Shown here piece by piece: positions 1 to 8,859 of a stretch of 64,000 nt of DNA. Every line of letters begins with the position of its first letter. Position 1 is the stretch's first letter. A model generated the notes under the pieces. It worked only from the letters and a program-made list of their open reading frames with translations. It did not search any database and had not been told where the DNA came from. The position numbers and the translations under genes were made by a program. Source of the stretch: Streptomyces liliifuscus (GTDB taxonomy: Bacteria > Actinomycetota > Actinomycetes > Streptomycetales > Streptomycetaceae); NCBI RefSeq assembly GCF_016598615.1, contig NZ_CP066831.1, positions 10,106,001 to 10,170,000 on the forward strand, read 5' to 3'.

Positions 1-2
1 AG

Positions 3-635
3 GCCGACGCCCCGCACGACCACTACCGGCAGCTCGCCGAACGGCGCATCCCGGTCGTGCTGATCAACGCCCCGGTCGAGGAACTGGACTTCCCCTGCGT
101 CTCCTGCGACGACGCCGTCGCGGTCGAGCAGGCGTGGCGCCACCTCACCCTGCTGGGGCACGAGCGCATCGGCGTGGTCCTCGGCCCGGCCGACCACATC
201 CCCTCCCGGCGCAAGCTGGCCGCCGCGCAGGCCGCGGCCGAGGCGGCCGGCGGGCCCCTGCCCGACGAGTGCGTGGAGCGGTCGATGTTCTCCCTGGAGG
301 GCGGCCAGGCGGCGACCACCCGCCTGCTGGCCCGGGGCGTCACCGGCATCATCTGCGCCAGCGACCCGCTCGCCCTCGGCGCCATCCGCGCGGCCCGCCG
401 GCGCGGCCTCGCGGTGCCCGAGCAGGTCTCCGTCGTCGGCTTCGACGACTCCGCCTTCATGAACTGCACCGAACCCCCGCTGACCACCGTGCGCCAGCCC
501 ATCGAGGCCATGGGGCGGGCCGCCGTGGACCTGCTCTGCACCCAGATCCAGGGCGGTGAGGTCCAGCCCGGCGAGCTCCTGTTCGAGCCGGAGCTGGTGG
601 TCCGCGGCTCGACGACACAGGCTCCTCGGGACTAG
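3..635 (+). CDS. LacI-family transcriptional regulator, C-terminal part (5' truncated by window edge)
   Basis: Open from the first complete codon at base 3 to a stop at 633-635, so the N-terminal helix-turn-helix lies outside the window. The visible part is the periplasmic-binding-protein-like effector domain of LacI/GalR regulators: a buried strand RIPVVLIN, then HLTLLGHERIGVVLG, GVTGIICASDPLALGA and the hallmark VPEQVSVVGFDDSAFM followed by PPLTTVRQP. Family knowledge: these proteins release their operator when a sugar binds. It lies directly upstream of, and in the same direction as, a sugar ABC transporter operon, so it is probably the local repressor. The specific sugar cannot be read from the sequence. 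Confidence 0.93.
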   Translation, partial: ADAPHDHYRQLAERRIPVVLINAPVEELDFPCVSCDDAVAVEQAWRHLTLLGHERIGVVLGPADHIPSRRKLAAAQAAAEAAGGPLPDECVERSMFSLEGGQAATTRLLARGVTGIICASDPLALGAIRAARRRGLAVPEQVSVVGFDDSAFMNCTEPPLTTVRQPIEAMGRAAVDLLCTQIQGGEVQPGELLFEPELVVRGSTTQAPRD

Positions 636-644
636 TCCGTACGA

Positions 645-686
645 CCGAAGCGCGGTGAGGCCACGTCCGGCTTCACCGCGCTTCGG
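645..686 (+). terminator. Terminator hairpin after the LacI-type gene
   Basis: A perfect 14-bp inverted repeat (645-658 and 673-686) with a 14-nt loop lies 9 nt after the regulator's stop. No T-tract follows, which is normal for high-GC actinomycete terminators. It separates the regulator from the transporter operon, which must therefore start from its own promoter between about 690 and 857. I could not assign convincing -35/-10 boxes or an operator palindrome there. Confidence 0.75.
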
Positions 687-857
687 CTTGCGCGCACGCG
701 CCTCCCTGAGATCAACCGTATACGTCCTTCTGTCAAACATTTACGAAGTCTGAGCGAGATATTGCGGTCACTTGTTCGTGGTGGTTGAGTGTGCGGCGCC
801 CCACATCGCACCGGCGATGAGGGCGCCTTCCACGTTCATGCCCGAAGGGGACCACCC

Positions 858-2276
858 ATGAGAAGAGCTCGGTTCCGCCGCACGCGCCGCGCCGGCGCGG
901 TCACCCTCGCCTCCGTGCTCACGCTGACCGCACTCGCCGCCTGCGGCACGAGCAGCAGCGACGACGACGGCGACAACGGCTCCGGCAACAGTGCGAAAGC
1001 CGACCCCGCCGCACCGCTGGACCCGAAGACCAAGGTGTCCATCACCATCGACTGCATGCCCCCCGCGGCGAAGGCGGCCGAGCTCAAGCAGTGGAACGAG
1101 GACGTCAAGGAGTTCAACAAGAAGTACCCGAACGTCACCATCAACGGCCGCTCCACACCGGGCCAGTGTCTGGAACCGCCGCGCTTCACCGCGATGCTCA
1201 AGGCGAAGTCCCAACCCGACGTCTTCTACACGTACTTCACCGATCTTCCCCAGGTCCTCGACAACGACGGCGCCCAGGACATCACCGCGTACGTCAACGA
1301 CAAGAGCGTCCCGCTGCTCAAGGACATCGACCCCGACGTCCTCAGCTCCCTGAAGAAGGACGGGAAGCTCTACGGCCTGCCCACCAGCAACTACCGCATG
1401 GGCCTGCTCATCAACCGCAAGCTCTTCACCGAGGCCGGCCTCGACCCGGACACCCCGCCGACGACGTGGGAGGAAGTCCGCACCGCGGCCAAGAAGATCG
1501 CGGACCTCGGCGGCGGTGTCGCCGGATTCGGCGAGTACAGCGCGGCCAACACCGGTGGCTGGCACTTCACCGCGCAGATGTACAGCCTCGGGGGCGACGT
1601 CGTCGACGCCAGTGGCAAGAAGGCCGCCTTCAACGACGCGACCGGCAAGCAGGTGGCCGAGAACCTCCACGCCATGCGCTGGGACGACGACTCCATGGGC
1701 AAGACCCAACTGCTCAAGTGGGGCGACCTCCAGAAGCAGATCGCCACCGACAAGCTGGGCATGTTCCTCGCCGCGCCCGACGACGTCACGTACATGGTCC
1801 AGCAACTCGGCGCCAAGTACGAGAACTTCGGCATGGGGCCGATCCCGGGCGGCGAGAACACACTCGCCGGCGGCAACAACTACATGATCAAGCAGGGGAT
1901 TTCCGCCGACAAGGTCAAGGCTTCCATCGCCTGGCTGAACTTCAAGTTCACCACGGTCGGCAAGGGCCAGTACGACTGGAAGCGGTCCAAGGCCGACGCC
2001 CTGCCCGTGGGGCTCCCGCAGCCGAACCTGTGGCTGAACGGCTCCAAGACCAAGGACGACGCCGCCCGCAAGGAGTTCGCCACCATGCCGGTGGAGAACT
2101 TCAAGGCCTTCACCGACAACCCGGTCCCGGGCAAGGCCGAACCGCCCAAGGCCCAGGAGATCTACAAGGTCCTCGACAACGTCATGTCGGGCATCCTCAC
2201 CAACAAGGACGCCGACATCGACAAGCTCCTGTCCACCGCCGAGTCCCAGGTCAACAAGGTCCTCGCCACCCAGTGA
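858..2276 (+). CDS. ABC transporter sugar-binding lipoprotein (extracellular solute-binding protein family 1)
   Basis: 472 residues. The ATG at 858 is chosen because it follows the purine-rich GAAGGGGACC and opens a classical lipoprotein signal: Arg-rich n-region (RRARFRRTRR), hydrophobic stretch, lipobox LAAC with Cys29 as the acylated residue. An in-frame ATG 69 nt upstream would bury the signal. After Cys29 comes a Ser/Asp-rich linker, then a family-1 binding fold (KVSITIDCMPPAAKAAELKQ; LYGLPTSNYRMGLLINRKLF). It captures an oligosaccharide outside the membrane and delivers it to the two permeases encoded next. With a GH13 glucosidase at the end of the operon, an alpha-glucoside is the likely ligand, by inference. 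Confidence 0.93.
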   Translation: MRRARFRRTRRAGAVTLASVLTLTALAACGTSSSDDDGDNGSGNSAKADPAAPLDPKTKVSITIDCMPPAAKAAELKQWNEDVKEFNKKYPNVTINGRSTPGQCLEPPRFTAMLKAKSQPDVFYTYFTDLPQVLDNDGAQDITAYVNDKSVPLLKDIDPDVLSSLKKDGKLYGLPTSNYRMGLLINRKLFTEAGLDPDTPPTTWEEVRTAAKKIADLGGGVAGFGEYSAANTGGWHFTAQMYSLGGDVVDASGKKAAFNDATGKQVAENLHAMRWDDDSMGKTQLLKWGDLQKQIATDKLGMFLAAPDDVTYMVQQLGAKYENFGMGPIPGGENTLAGGNNYMIKQGISADKVKASIAWLNFKFTTVGKGQYDWKRSKADALPVGLPQPNLWLNGSKTKDDAARKEFATMPVENFKAFTDNPVPGKAEPPKAQEIYKVLDNVMSGILTNKDADIDKLLSTAESQVNKVLATQ

Positions 2277-2320
2277 CCACGCGGCGGCCGGGCGGTGTCA
2301 CCGCCGTCCGGCCCGCCCGC

Positions 2321-2343
2321 GCGCCGCCGTCCACCGGCGGCGC
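2321..2343 (+). terminator. Intercistronic stem-loop after the binding-protein gene
   Basis: A perfect 9-bp GC stem (2321-2329, 2335-2343) with a 5-nt loop sits in the 144-nt gap between the binding-protein and first permease genes. Such hairpins in ABC operons usually attenuate or stabilise message so that binding protein is made in excess. That role here is inferred. Confidence 0.55.
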
Positions 2344-2420
2344 GGGCGAGAGCCCACCTCCCACGGCATGTGCCCGGACCCGACCCGTCCGGCGGCACCG
2401 CAGTACGTCAAGGAGCGACC

Positions 2421-3383
2421 ATGTCGGCCCCCATCCTCACCAAGGACCCGGTGGTCAAGGACCGCCGTCCCCGCAGGCCCCGCGCCGGTGCCCCGCACCT
2501 CCCGGGCGGCGAGTTCGGCAAGAACCTGCGCCGCAACATCACCGCCCACGGCTTCCTCATCGGCGCGGTGCTCTGCTTCGCCTTCTTCTCCTGGTATCCG
2601 ATCGTCCGGGAGTTCCTCCTCGCCTTCCAGAAGACCGAGGACGGCCGCGTCAGCTGGGTGGGCTGGGACAACTTCGTCACCGTCTGGAACGACCCGGCCT
2701 TCGGCCAGGCCTGGCGCAACACCCTCTGGTTCACCGTGCTGGCGCTGATCCTCGGCTTCGTCGTACCGTTCGTCACCGCCCTGATCATCAATGAATTCCG
2801 GCACGGCCAGGGCTACTTGAGGCTGCTGGTCTACCTGCCGGTGATGCTCCCGCCGACCGCGTCGGTCCTGCTCTTCAAGTACCTGTACGACCCCGGGTAC
2901 GGCATGTTCAACGAGATACTCGGCGTCTTCGGCGTCCCCGCCCAGCAATGGCTCCAGGACCCCGACACCGCGATGCTCTCCGTGGTCGTCGCCTCGACCT
3001 GGATGAACATGGGCGGCGCGACACTGATCTACCTCGCCGCCCTCCAGAGCGTGCCCGGTGAGCTGTACGAGGCCGCCGAACTGGACGGCGCCGGACTACT
3101 CCGCAAGGTGTGGCACGTCACCGTTCCGCAGACCAGGCTCATCCTGCTGCTGATGCTCCTCATGCAGATCATCGCCACCATGCAGGTCTTCATCGAGCCG
3201 TTCCTGCTCACCGGCGGCGCCGGACCCGAAGGGTCCACCACCACCATCGTGTACCTGATCTACCAGTACGCCTTCAACTTCAACAACTACGGCGCCGCGG
3301 CGGCGCTCGGCCTGCTCCTGCTCGTGCTGCTGGCCGGCTTCTCGGCCGCGTACACCCGACTCAACCGCGCCGAGCAGGACTAG
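2421..3383 (+). CDS. Carbohydrate ABC transporter permease (MalF/UgpA type)
   Basis: 320 residues. The ATG at 2421 has AAGGAG at 2410-2415 with 5-nt spacing; an in-frame ATG at 2295 has no ribosome site and low-quality sequence. A basic cytoplasmic N-terminus precedes six predicted membrane segments (the first around GFLIGAVLCFAFFSW). The EAA loop that contacts the ATPase is present as EAAELDGAGLLRKVW ending in TVPQ. It pairs with the next gene product to form the membrane channel. No ATP-binding subunit is encoded in the operon; many Streptomyces sugar transporters share one ATPase (MsiK), which is presumed here. Confidence 0.94.
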   Translation: MSAPILTKDPVVKDRRPRRPRAGAPHLPGGEFGKNLRRNITAHGFLIGAVLCFAFFSWYPIVREFLLAFQKTEDGRVSWVGWDNFVTVWNDPAFGQAWRNTLWFTVLALILGFVVPFVTALIINEFRHGQGYLRLLVYLPVMLPPTASVLLFKYLYDPGYGMFNEILGVFGVPAQQWLQDPDTAMLSVVVASTWMNMGGATLIYLAALQSVPGELYEAAELDGAGLLRKVWHVTVPQTRLILLLMLLMQIIATMQVFIEPFLLTGGAGPEGSTTTIVYLIYQYAFNFNNYGAAAALGLLLLVLLAGFSAAYTRLNRAEQD

Positions 3384-3404
3384 GGGACCGGGGGAGACAC
3401 GGAC

Positions 3405-4280
3405 ATGTCCACTCGCACACTCATCTCACCCGCCCAACTGGCCCGCCCGCGCGGCAAGGTCCTGTACTGGGTGTGCTTCGCCCTCGTCGTCGTCCTGTTC
3501 ACGCTGGCCTTCCTCGGCCCGCTGTACTGGATGGTGTCCGGCGGACTCAAGACCACCCAGGAAGCCGTCCAGACCCCGCCCACCTGGGTGCCGGGCTCCG
3601 TCCATCCCGAGAACTACCAGCGTGCCTGGGAGGTCATGGACCTGGCCAAACTCCTGATGAACACCCTCTACTACGCCTTCGGCGCGCTCGCCTTCCAACT
3701 GGTGCTCGACGTCGCCGCCGCCTACTCGCTCTCCAAACTGCGGCCCGTACTCGGCAAGGCGATCCTCGGACTGATGCTCGCCACCCTGATGATCCCGGCG
3801 ACCGTCCTCGTCGTACCGCAGTACCTCACCGTGCTGGACGTGCCGATCGTCGAACGCAACCTGCTCAACTCGCCCTGGGCGATCTGGCTTCCCTCGGTCA
3901 CCAACGCATTCAACATCTTCCTGCTCAAGCGGTTCTTCGACTCGATACCCAAGGAACTGCTCGACGCGGCGGCGATGGACGGCGCCGGCTCCCTGCGCGT
4001 CCTGTGGTCCATCGTGCTGCCGGTCTCCCGGCCCATCCTCGGTGTGGTGTCCATCTTCGCCGTCGTCGGCGTATGGAAGGACTTCCTCTGGCCGATGCTG
4101 GTCCTGCCGGATCCGTCGAAGCAGACGCTCGCCGTCGGCATCTACTCGCTCGCCACCAGCGTGCCCGAGAACGTGCTGATCGCCTCGCTGACCATCGCGT
4201 CCCTGCCCACGCTCCTCCTCTTCCTCGCCTTCCAGCGCAACATCATGAGCGGACTGACGGCGGGCGGCCTCAAGGGCTGA
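3405..4280 (+). CDS. Carbohydrate ABC transporter permease (MalG/UgpE type)
   Basis: 291 residues, starting 21 nt after the previous stop with GGGGGAG upstream. Six predicted membrane helices (first about residues 21-43). The EAA-type cytoplasmic loop reads ELLDAAAMDGAGSLRVLW followed by IVLPVSRP, the signature of MalG-type permeases. Second half of the heterodimeric sugar channel, co-transcribed with the first permease. Confidence 0.94.
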   Translation: MSTRTLISPAQLARPRGKVLYWVCFALVVVLFTLAFLGPLYWMVSGGLKTTQEAVQTPPTWVPGSVHPENYQRAWEVMDLAKLLMNTLYYAFGALAFQLVLDVAAAYSLSKLRPVLGKAILGLMLATLMIPATVLVVPQYLTVLDVPIVERNLLNSPWAIWLPSVTNAFNIFLLKRFFDSIPKELLDAAAMDGAGSLRVLWSIVLPVSRPILGVVSIFAVVGVWKDFLWPMLVLPDPSKQTLAVGIYSLATSVPENVLIASLTIASLPTLLLFLAFQRNIMSGLTAGGLKG

Positions 4281-4366
4281 CCGAGCACCCGCAGTCCGGC
4301 ACCACCCGCGCGGCCCGGGCACCACCCGCAGCGAACACCACGCAGGTGCCCCCACCGATCCTCCGT

Positions 4367-4405
4367 CGCCGCCCCGTTCCCGACGCCTCGCTGTCCGGGG
4401 CGGCG
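4367..4405 (+). terminator. Stem-loop between permease and glucosidase genes
   Basis: A perfect 10-bp GC inverted repeat (4367-4376, 4396-4405) with a 19-nt loop lies in the 159-nt gap before the GH13 gene. It probably acts as a partial terminator or processing hairpin. Whether the glucosidase has its own promoter cannot be decided. Confidence 0.45.
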
Positions 4406-4439
4406 GCGGAGACCACCCCTGCCCCGAAAGGACCGACAC

Positions 4440-6056
4440 GTGGCAGCCCCTCAGCCCGGTACGACCCCCGGCCACACCGACGACTGGTGGCGCGGTGCCG
4501 CCATCTACCAGGTGTACCCGCGCAGCTTCGCCGACGGCGACGGCGACGGCACCGGGGACCTCGCGGGCGTGCGGTCGAGATTGCCCTACCTCGCCGAACT
4601 GGGCGTCGACGCCATCTGGTTCACCCCCTGGTACCTGTCCCCGCTCGCCGACGGGGGCTACGACGTCGCCGACTACCGCACCATCGACCCCGCCTTCGGC
4701 GACCTCGACGAGGCCGAGCGACTGATCACCGAGGCCCGCGAGCTGGGCATCCGCACCATCGTGGACATCGTGCCCAACCACGTCTCCGACCAGCACCCCT
4801 GGTTCCGGGCCGCGCTCGCCGCCGGACCGGGCAGCCCCGAGCGCAAGCTCTTCCACTTCCGTCCGGGCCGTGGCGAGCACGGCGAACTCCCGCCCAACGA
4901 CTGGCCGTCACAGTTCTCCGGACGGACCTGGACGCGGGTCGAGGACGGCGAGTGGTACCTGCACCTGTTCACGCCGGAGCAGCCCGATCTCAACTGGGCC
5001 CACCCCGCCGTGCGGGAGGAACACGAAGAGGTGCTGCGGTTCTGGTTCGAGCGCGGGGTGGCGGGCGTACGCATCGACTCCGCGGCTCTGCCCGCCAAGG
5101 ACCCCGACCTGCCCGACTTCGTGGAGGGGCGTGACCCCCACCCGTACATCGACCGGGACGACCTGCACGAGATCTACCGCTCCTGGCGGCGGATCGCCGA
5201 CGAGTACGACGGCGTCTTCGTCGGCGAGGTGTGGCTGCCCGACTCCGAACGATTCGCCCGCTACCTGCGCCCCGACGAACTGCACACCGCGTTCAACTTC
5301 TCCTTCCTGTCGTGCCCGTGGGAGGCGGCCCGGCTGCGCGCGGCCATCGACGACACCCTCGCCGAACACGCCCCGGTCGGTGCGCCGGCCACCTGGGTGC
5401 TGTGCAATCACGACGTGACCCGTACGGTCACCCGTTACGGGCGGCAGGACACCGGTTTCGACTTCGCCACCAAGGCCTTCGGCACCCCGGCCGACCTGGA
5501 GCTCGGCACCCGCCGGGCGCGTGCCGCCGCCCTGCTCACCCTCGCCCTGCCCGGCTCCGTCTACATCTACCAGGGCGAGGAACTGGGCCTGCCCGAAGCG
5601 GAGATACCCCGGGATCGCATCCAGGATCCGATGCACTTCCGCTCCGGCGGCACCGACCCGGGCCGTGATGGCTGTCGTGTCCCGCTGCCGTGGACGGCCG
5701 ACGCCCCGTACGCCGGTTTCGGCTCACGCACCGAACCCTGGCTCCCGCAGCCCGACGGCTGGCCCGACCACGCCGCCGACCGCCAGGCCGACGAGCCCGA
5801 CTCCATGCTCAACCTCTACCGCGCCGCACTCGGTCTGCGTCGCGCCGACCCGGCCCTGGGGGACGGACCACTGCAGTGGCTGCCCTCCTCCGACGGTGTC
5901 CTCACCTTCCGCCGCTCGCCGGACCTGATCTGCGTCGCGAATTTGGCCGACACTCCGGCCGACCTGCCGGACCATACGGAGATCCTGCTCTCCAGCGGCC
6001 CACTGGACACCGACGGCAGGCTGCCCTCCGACACGGCGGTGTGGCTGCGCACATGA
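4440..6056 (+). CDS. GH13 alpha-glucosidase / oligo-1,6-glucosidase family enzyme
   Basis: 538 residues with a GTG start at 4440 behind GAAAGGA. No signal peptide, so cytoplasmic; it would hydrolyse the imported oligosaccharide. All four GH13 regions are present: DIVPNH (residues 109-114), GVRID with nucleophile Asp213, FVGEVW with acid/base Glu263, and NHD at 323-325. The N-terminal DWWRGAAIYQVYPRSFADGD and QGEELGLPEAEIP near residue 380 are typical of the alpha-glucosidase/oligo-1,6-glucosidase subgroup rather than secreted amylases. Last gene of the transporter operon. Substrate (maltose, isomaltose, trehalose-like or other) is not determinable from sequence. Confidence 0.92.
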   Translation: MAAPQPGTTPGHTDDWWRGAAIYQVYPRSFADGDGDGTGDLAGVRSRLPYLAELGVDAIWFTPWYLSPLADGGYDVADYRTIDPAFGDLDEAERLITEARELGIRTIVDIVPNHVSDQHPWFRAALAAGPGSPERKLFHFRPGRGEHGELPPNDWPSQFSGRTWTRVEDGEWYLHLFTPEQPDLNWAHPAVREEHEEVLRFWFERGVAGVRIDSAALPAKDPDLPDFVEGRDPHPYIDRDDLHEIYRSWRRIADEYDGVFVGEVWLPDSERFARYLRPDELHTAFNFSFLSCPWEAARLRAAIDDTLAEHAPVGAPATWVLCNHDVTRTVTRYGRQDTGFDFATKAFGTPADLELGTRRARAAALLTLALPGSVYIYQGEELGLPEAEIPRDRIQDPMHFRSGGTDPGRDGCRVPLPWTADAPYAGFGSRTEPWLPQPDGWPDHAADRQADEPDSMLNLYRAALGLRRADPALGDGPLQWLPSSDGVLTFRRSPDLICVANLADTPADLPDHTEILLSSGPLDTDGRLPSDTAVWLRT

Positions 6057-6114
6057 GGGCACCGGAACGTGGCAGGCGCCACGCAGGGCTTCCCCGACGC
6101 CCTGTAACGGTCGG

Positions 6115-6606
6115 TCAGAAGTGGGTGGTGACGCCGAAGACCCGTCGGAGCTGAGCCATGTCATGGCGGTCGTGGTCGGCCGGCTCGTAGCCCTGATGGA
6201 AGTAGACCTGCTGCTCGGCCGAGAGACAGGGGACGGTGGTCCCCCGGATCGCGCCGCTGACGAAGCACGGGGCGGGATAGACGAACGGGCGGTGCGGGTC
6301 CGGGGAGGCCTGCACCGCGGACCCGTCCGCCGCGAAGACCAACGGGTGCAGATCGATCTCGCGACCGCGCGGGTCCGTGACCACGAACCGCACGGGACGC
6401 CAGTCGAGCGTCTCCACGAACCCGGCCTCCGCGAGAGCCGCCACGACGGCCTGCTCCTGGTCCTCCCGATGCATCAGGTCCAGGTCACGGTGCCGACGCG
6501 TCTGCTCCCCGACCAGAATGTCGATGCCCCACCCGCCGCCCACCCAGACCTCGACATCCGCGGCACGCAACAGGGCGAGAACGGACAGTACGTCAGCGGC
6601 GGTCAT
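6115..6606 (-). CDS. Nucleotidyltransferase of the aminoglycoside-2''-adenylyltransferase family
   Basis: 163 residues from the ATG at 6606; an ATG 45 nt upstream gives only an Arg/Pro-rich extension. The N-terminal motif VWVGGGWGIDILVG followed by RRHRDLDL is the nucleotide- and metal-binding signature of ANT(2'')/LinA-like nucleotidyltransferases, with the DLDL aspartates as metal ligands, and a later REIDLHP supplies the third acidic residue. Known members adenylylate aminoglycosides or lincosamides, but most chromosomal actinomycete homologues have no tested substrate, so resistance is not claimed. It shares its strand with two small genes upstream, 90 nt away. Confidence 0.82.
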   Translation of the reverse strand: MTAADVLSVLALLRAADVEVWVGGGWGIDILVGEQTRRHRDLDLMHREDQEQAVVAALAEAGFVETLDWRPVRFVVTDPRGREIDLHPLVFAADGSAVQASPDPHRPFVYPAPCFVSGAIRGTTVPCLSAEQQVYFHQGYEPADHDRHDMAQLRRVFGVTTHF

Positions 6607-6696
6607 CACACGGGCACGGTAGCGGCCCGGCGACCGGGCGGGCGAGCGCATTCGTGGTGGCGACGGGCCGGGATCGGCCGGGCCGTACCGGGCCGG

Positions 6697-7086
6697 TCAG
6701 GTCTGCTTCTCCATGCTGATGGCCTTGCGGAGTTCCTCGCTCGCGGCTCCCGGTTCCTCCCGTCGGATCTCCAGCAACGCGGCGGCGATGGCGTCGAGTT
6801 TGCGCTGGATGGCGTGCTCGGCGCGCCGTTCGGAGTTCTTCAGCAGGGCCAGGAGCAGTAGTGACACGGCGGACATCGCCTCGCCCACCACCAGCAGCCA
6901 CTGCGTGGGCAGCTTCAGCGCGTGCGCGGTGATCGCGCCCGCGACCAGAACGAGGCACACGCCGAAGAAGCCGGGGGAACTGGTGAAGTTCGAGGCGTGT
7001 TCCGCCAGCCGCGTGAACCGGCCCGGTCGGTCGCCGTCACGATCGGCGGGGTGCTGAGGTGCCATGCGATCGCCGGCCGTTCTCAT
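6697..7086 (-). CDS. Low-affinity iron permease family membrane protein
   Basis: 129 residues; ATG at 7086 overlaps the upstream stop in an ATGA junction, implying translational coupling. Two predicted membrane helices (around FFGVCLVLVAGAITAHAL and WLLVVGEAMSAVSLLLLALL) with the family context LAEHASNFTSSPGF before and a charged helix NSERRAEHAIQRKLDAIAAA after. This matches the small bacterial low-affinity iron permease family (PF04120-like). Actual iron transport by bacterial members is not established; a structural or regulatory membrane role is equally possible. Confidence 0.8.
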   Translation of the reverse strand: MRTAGDRMAPQHPADRDGDRPGRFTRLAEHASNFTSSPGFFGVCLVLVAGAITAHALKLPTQWLLVVGEAMSAVSLLLLALLKNSERRAEHAIQRKLDAIAAALLEIRREEPGAASEELRKAISMEKQT

Positions 7087-7499
7087 GAGGCCGGCCGGTC
7101 GGCGGGCGCGCCCAGGGACCAGCCGGACACATCTGCGAGCCGTCCGCGCCACAGGGGAGCCGTCGTGGTCCCCGGCACGGACAGGAACGTGACGTCGACC
7201 AGGTGGATGAACGAGTGCAGTCCGTCGCCGGTATCCGGCCCCGTCTGTTTCAAGGCGGACCGGACGGTGTGCGCCAGATGCGCCATGTGGTCGGCGCGGT
7301 CCTGCGCTCCGGTGGCCGCCGACACCGTGGTCTCCCAACGGTCGGCCCACATGCGGGACCCCACCAGACTGCCTGCGACGATCCCGCCGGGCGTGGTCAG
7401 ACAGATCGTCAGGCTGGCCTCGGGCTGGGCGTCGATCAGCCGCAGCAGGATCTCCAGATACGCGTCGACCGCCGGTGGAGCGGCGCCGTGTTCACTCAC
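7083..7499 (-). CDS. Hypothetical protein
   Basis: 138 residues from a GTG at 7497-7499 with AGGA six bases upstream. A longer reading to 7721 is possible but would run through AT-rich DNA belonging to the divergent PRC-barrel gene's leader, so the short form is preferred. The product is soluble and mixed alpha/beta (SEHGAAPPAVDAYLEILLRL; HSFIHLVDVTFLSVPGTTTA). I do not recognise a family. It overlaps the iron-permease-like gene by 4 nt and probably forms a two- or three-gene unit with it and the nucleotidyltransferase. Confidence 0.6.
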   Translation of the reverse strand: MSEHGAAPPAVDAYLEILLRLIDAQPEASLTICLTTPGGIVAGSLVGSRMWADRWETTVSAATGAQDRADHMAHLAHTVRSALKQTGPDTGDGLHSFIHLVDVTFLSVPGTTTAPLWRGRLADVSGWSLGAPADRPAS

Positions 7500-7741
7500 C
7501 ACAAGTCCTATCTGCTGGTTCGGGTGAGATACGTGTGCCCGTTCACGGCCCCAGTATGTGACCGGCAGTGTCCTGGGCTGTCTGAAAAGCCTCGCTCCGC
7601 ACAACGGGTTGGATTTGAGGCACGCGGTTCTCTGATGATTACCGTCGAGGGGGATGGGCACTCGGGGCGAGAAGAATTCAAGAAAATATCGGTCGAGGCA
7701 ATTAATTCGACCGTCAAGCAATTGACGAAGGAGATGTTTTT

Positions 7742-8092
7742 GTGAGTGCGGACATGTGGGGCTATCTGCCCACCACCGGCTACACCGCCGGCAGCAGCCT
7801 GATCGGTTACAAGGTCGAGGCGACGGACGGGAGCATCGGCAAGGTCGACAAGCACTCCGACGACGTCGGGGCGTCCCACCTCGTGGTCGACACAGGGGTG
7901 TGGATCTTCGGCAAGCACGTCCTGATCCCCGCCGGCCTCGTCAGCGGCATCGACACGGCCGCGGAGAAGATCTACGTCGACCGGACCAAGGAGCAGATCA
8001 AGAACGCTCCCGAGTTCGACAAGGACAAGCACACCGGGGACGCGGGCTACCACGAGGAGCTCGGCGGCTACTACGGCGGCCACCGGGCGTAG
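7742..8092 (+). CDS. PRC-barrel domain protein
   Basis: 116 residues; GTG start at 7742 with GAAGGAG eight bases upstream. The N-terminal half has the PRC-barrel pattern SLIGYKVEATDGSIGKVDKHS...LVVDTGVWIFGKHVLIP, a small beta-barrel found in photosynthetic reaction-centre H subunits and RimM. Actinomycete stand-alone versions are often stress induced, which is family knowledge and not shown here. The C-terminus is Lys/Asp then Gly/Tyr/His rich (GGYYGGHRA). The leader (about 7610-7740) is markedly more AT-rich than its surroundings. Confidence 0.85.
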   Translation: MSADMWGYLPTTGYTAGSSLIGYKVEATDGSIGKVDKHSDDVGASHLVVDTGVWIFGKHVLIPAGLVSGIDTAAEKIYVDRTKEQIKNAPEFDKDKHTGDAGYHEELGGYYGGHRA

Positions 8093-8121
8093 CACCTGGC
8101 TGCCCGAACGGCCATCTCCGG

Positions 8122-8859
8122 CTATCGCCGGCAGAGGTTGCCGGCGATGGCCAGCAGGAGGTGCAGGTTGGCGATGCCGCTGACCGGGACGGTCGACCAC
8201 GGAGCGGACGCGCCGGACCTCATGACGTGGACGTTGCCTCCTCTTACGAGGATCTCCTGGATCTCGCTCCAGGGGAGACGACCCTTCCCGGTGGCGGCCA
8301 TGCCCGCACGGGAGAGTGAGAGGGCGCCGAAGTCGACTGCCCCGCCCTCCTGGATCGTGTCCAGGGCCGTCTGGCCCTGGGCGCGCAGCACGGCATCCTG
8401 CATCCAGGGGCCCCAGGTCTCGGGCTTCTCGTAGAACTCCGTGATCTCCGCGCCGCCGAAGCCCGTGGCGGTCACGGAGTAGACGTACTTGATGGGGGTG
8501 GGGGCACCATCGACGAACAGCTGGGTGATGTCCTGGCGGAGTTTGACGGAGTCCCAGCGAAAGGCGGTCATGCCTTCTCCGAGCCGCGGTTGCACGATCA
8601 ATCCGTGCTCGAAGAGATAGAGGCGCTTGGCCGCCTGCTTTCTGCTGAAGTTCGGGAAGCGGCGCAGCCACCAGAAATAGAGCAGACCGGGCACCAGGAA
8701 GAACGCCGAGAATGTGACGAGCACATTGAGGTAGATGACGAACATCGGTATCCCGAGACGCTTGGGAGCGAACGCGCCCTCGAGCGGCCCGAGTTGATGA
8801 CGGGCGGCCAGAGCGGCGACCTCGGACGGCGGTGACGGCGGTGACGGCGGTGTGGTCAT
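8122..8859 (-). CDS. Membrane-anchored protein of unknown function (DUF6585-like)
   Basis: 245 residues from the ATG at 8859. A Pro/Ser-rich N-terminus (TTPPSPPSPPSEVAALAARH) leads to a hydrophobic hairpin (MFVIYLNVLVTFSAFFLVPGLLYFWWL) and then a soluble domain whose alternating strands (RLYLFEHGLIVQPR; TAFRWDSVKLRQDITQLFVDG; YSVTATGFGGAEITEFYEKP) suggest a PH-like fold. It resembles Streptomyces proteins annotated as DUF6585; that assignment is from memory and unverified. It is divergent from a LysR regulator that may control it. Confidence 0.65.
   Translation of the reverse strand: MTTPPSPPSPPSEVAALAARHQLGPLEGAFAPKRLGIPMFVIYLNVLVTFSAFFLVPGLLYFWWLRRFPNFSRKQAAKRLYLFEHGLIVQPRLGEGMTAFRWDSVKLRQDITQLFVDGAPTPIKYVYSVTATGFGGAEITEFYEKPETWGPWMQDAVLRAQGQTALDTIQEGGAVDFGALSLSRAGMAATGKGRLPWSEIQEILVRGGNVHVMRSGASAPWSTVPVSGIANLHLLLAIAGNLCRR
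8124..8148 (-). terminator. Hairpin over the 3' end of the DUF6585-like gene
   Basis: A perfect 10-bp inverted repeat (8124-8133, 8139-8148) with a 5-nt loop covers the last codons and stop of the minus-strand gene, 29 nt from the convergent PRC-barrel stop. It could terminate transcription from both sides. Confidence 0.55.

Noticed and set aside
731..736. Minus-strand TTGACA suggesting a divergent promoter
   Set aside because: No -10 at proper spacing, and it would read antisense into the LacI-type gene.
3110..5134. Very long alternative-frame and antisense open frames over the sugar operon and many other genes
   Set aside because: Arg/Pro/Ala-rich translations without family motifs, typical frame shadows of GC-rich codon bias; the genes they cover have clear motifs and ribosome sites.
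7500..7721. Longer N-terminus for the hypothetical gene ending at 7083
   Set aside because: Runs through the AT-rich leader of the divergent PRC-barrel gene, has no ribosome site, and a good GTG site exists at 7499.
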